Assembly: GCA_018644785.1 (NCBI GenBank)
Contig: JABGPV010000102.1
Span: 1 to 16,153, forward strand
DNA: 16,153 nucleotides
Origin: Deltaproteobacteria bacterium
GTDB taxonomy: Bacteria > Desulfobacterota > DSM-4660 > Desulfatiglandales > Desulfatiglandaceae
Reading direction: 5' to 3'
Made by a program: the position numbers and the translations under genes. Each line of letters starts with the position of its first letter. The stretch's first letter is position 1. The notes beneath the pieces were generated by a model. That model ran no database searches. It saw only the letters and a program-made list of their open reading frames with translations, and was not told where the DNA came from. Below are positions 14,444 to 16,153 of the stretch, piece by piece.

Positions 14444-16153
14444 ATGTTGGATGATAAATTCCGGTGTTTGAATTTCCCTTTGGGTTTAATGATGATTTTT
14501 CTTTTTCCGGTTTTTGCAATGGCCGAAGAGGATGAGATGACGGCGCCCAGGGCCGAAAATATTCTGGATGAGATCGTGGTAACGGCCACCAAGACCGAAG
14601 AAAAGCGCAAGGACATCTCCAGTTCCGTTATTATTATCGATGCATTGGATATTGAAGAATCCCCGGCGAAGACCCTTGGCGAGCTTCTGGCCAATGATCC
14701 GGGCATTGATTGGAGAACCCGCGGCGACTATGGAGGCGCGGCCCAGGAAATCCACATCCGCGGTATGGGGGGAGACGCCACACAGATTCGTGTCAATGGC
14801 GTGGAAATCAACTCCCCATCCCTCGGGGTGGCGGATGTCAATAAGATCCCGCTCAATAATATCGAACGTATCGAAGTGGTTAAAGGATCGGGCTCAGTGC
14901 TCTACGGTTCGGGGGCCATGGCCGGCACCATCAACATTATTACGAAGAAGCCCGAGAAAGAAAGAACCGACCTCAAGGCCAGTGCCGGTGTTGGATCACA
15001 GGGTACCTATCGGCTTGCCCTGGAACAGGGGATGTTTGCCACCGATGACTTCGGGTACTATCTGACAGCCAACCGTTACAGGACGCTCGGGTTTCGCGCC
15101 AACAGCGATCTAAGCCATAATGACGCCAGCCTCAACCTGGTGTTCGACAGAGGGGACCTCCTGAACGTCAGTCTGTATGGCGACTATATTTACAGGGATT
15201 ATGGGATACCGGGTGTTCAGCCTCCGGATGGGACACAGAGTTACTCCATCAACGGTACGGAGTTTTTTAATACGGAGTCCGCCAGTTTGCTCGACAGGGG
15301 GAGGGATAACAATGCCCATGGGGTTCTCAATATCAGAAGTCGGCCGACGGACTGGGTAGATCTCAAGTTTCGCGGGGATTACACCCATATGGAACAATTC
15401 AATTACAGTCGTTACAGTTTTTCCGGTGAAGGTGCAAGAACATGGGTAACCAACAAGGTTATGGGTCTTGAGTTGGATGTTGACTTCAAACCGTTTGAAG
15501 GTGCAAATTTATTGGTAGGTTCGGAATACAAGCACTATGACTGGGAAAACAAGAACACGGATCTAAATGCTTTCGGGGCGGATGTGGCGGGTTCCACCTC
15601 TGAGACTTCCAATACATTACACACCCTGGGAGTTTATGCGGAAGCCCAATACAGGCCCTGTCGTTACGTCAAGGGGATAGCTGGCGTAAGGCATGAGGAT
15701 AATTCCCAGTTTGGCACTCAAGACCTTCCCCGGTTCGGCCTTATCGTGAACCCTTTAGAAAGCACTGCCGTGAAATTCAATTATGGAAAACACTTCCTCG
15801 CACCCACGCCCAACGATCTTTACTGGCCGGCGGGACCCTATACCCAGGGGAATCCAGACCTCAAACCGGAAACGGGATGGCATTTTGACGCGGGAGTTGA
15901 GCAGGAATTATTTGAAAACAGATGGTTTATTTCGGCAGCCTATTTTAACTGGAACTTGAAAGACAAGATCCTCTGGGGTCCGGACAGCAATTGGGTATGG
16001 ACCCCGCAAAATCTGGACAGTTCCAGGGCAGAGGGCGTTGAGGTGGGAACCAGAATTGGACCATTTTATGACATCACCTTTTCCTTTGATTACACTTACA
16101 CGAATGCAAAAGAGGAGACTCAATACGTTACGCGCCGCGCCACCTATACCCCT
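14444..16153 (+). CDS. btuB: TonB-dependent outer-membrane receptor, BtuB-like (3' end outside window)
   Basis: The reading frame is open for 570 codons to the window edge with no stop. A signal peptide (residues 1-27, cleavage after FAMA) leads to a TonB box DEIVVTATK (42-50). The plug domain (about 51-165) follows, with SVIIIDALDIEESPAKTLGE, IHIRGMGGDATQIRVNGVEI and IERIEVVKGSGSVLYGSGAMAGTINIITK. The rest is amphipathic beta-barrel strands, including the conserved NYGKHFLAPTPNDLYWP and NPDLKPETGWHFDAGVE. Such receptors import scarce ligands using TonB/proton-motive force. Cobalamin (or a corrinoid) is the likely ligand because of the B12 riboswitch directly upstream. AAGGAGG lies seven bases before the ATG. 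About 80-130 C-terminal residues are expected beyond the window. Confidence 0.92.
   Translation, partial: MLDDKFRCLNFPLGLMMIFLFPVFAMAEEDEMTAPRAENILDEIVVTATKTEEKRKDISSSVIIIDALDIEESPAKTLGELLANDPGIDWRTRGDYGGAAQEIHIRGMGGDATQIRVNGVEINSPSLGVADVNKIPLNNIERIEVVKGSGSVLYGSGAMAGTINIITKKPEKERTDLKASAGVGSQGTYRLALEQGMFATDDFGYYLTANRYRTLGFRANSDLSHNDASLNLVFDRGDLLNVSLYGDYIYRDYGIPGVQPPDGTQSYSINGTEFFNTESASLLDRGRDNNAHGVLNIRSRPTDWVDLKFRGDYTHMEQFNYSRYSFSGEGARTWVTNKVMGLELDVDFKPFEGANLLVGSEYKHYDWENKNTDLNAFGADVAGSTSETSNTLHTLGVYAEAQYRPCRYVKGIAGVRHEDNSQFGTQDLPRFGLIVNPLESTAVKFNYGKHFLAPTPNDLYWPAGPYTQGNPDLKPETGWHFDAGVEQELFENRWFISAAYFNWNLKDKILWGPDSNWVWTPQNLDSSRAEGVEVGTRIGPFYDITFSFDYTYTNAKEETQYVTRRATYTP

Noticed and set aside
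1..16153. Search for a new multi-gene defence, mobile or biosynthetic system.
   Set aside because: Nearly every gene belongs to a recognised core family with ordinary spacing and similar base composition; no transposase, integrase, toxin-antitoxin pair, repeat array or cluster of unknown genes was seen.

Overview
The window reads as a stretch of chromosome from a Gram-negative, probably strictly anaerobic bacterium. The best guess is a sulfate-reducing Desulfobacterota (Deltaproteobacteria) relative. This rests on the acyl-CoA synthetase type at the left edge, a CooC/AcsF-type nickel-insertion ATPase (CO dehydrogenase / Wood-Ljungdahl maturation), outer-membrane B12 import and division genes with no housekeeping neighbours typical of Gammaproteobacteria. 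The lineage is an inference. The lipoprotein and the TonB-dependent receptor show directly that there is an outer membrane. No rRNA, tRNA, insertion sequence, prophage, CRISPR array or defence island is visible, so this is mostly ordinary core genome.

Layout. 1-557 is the 3' end of an acyl-CoA/AMP-ligase gene broken by a one-base frameshift near 305. 664-1113 is an SH3-like lipoprotein, followed closely by a DUF389 membrane protein (1145-2899) with a triplicated soluble tail. 2932-5071 is a tight three-gene operon: FtsB-like divisome protein, TPR protein, and a stand-alone 'core MetE' type zinc methyltransferase domain. 5072-5386 is a non-coding stretch with a strong promoter and long leader for an HU protein (5387-5653), which ends in a good intrinsic terminator. 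5754-9025 is a second same-strand run: CooC-like ATPase, SerC phosphoserine aminotransferase and AsnS (TTG start). Convergent to it is recD2 (minus strand, 9038-11287). recD2 is divergent from an M24 metallopeptidase (11427-12614) across overlapping promoter candidates. A minus-strand MFS transporter (12637-13884) follows.

13885-14443 is a non-coding regulatory region: a cobalamin riboswitch (about 14069-14251), an intrinsic terminator (14318-14352), and a further structured segment running up to the ribosome-binding site of a BtuB-like TonB-dependent receptor (14444 to the window end, incomplete).

How they fit together. The riboswitch and receptor form a B12-repressible uptake unit. The MetE-like protein carries a complete predicted zinc site but lacks the N-terminal half of MetE, so it may be a folate-independent methyltransferase; a link to corrinoid metabolism is speculative. 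The points most worth a second look are the core-MetE protein inside a divisome operon, the second RNA structure behind the riboswitch terminator, the three-fold repeat in the DUF389 tail, and the dyad over the HU transcription start. I did not find a clearly new multi-gene system.
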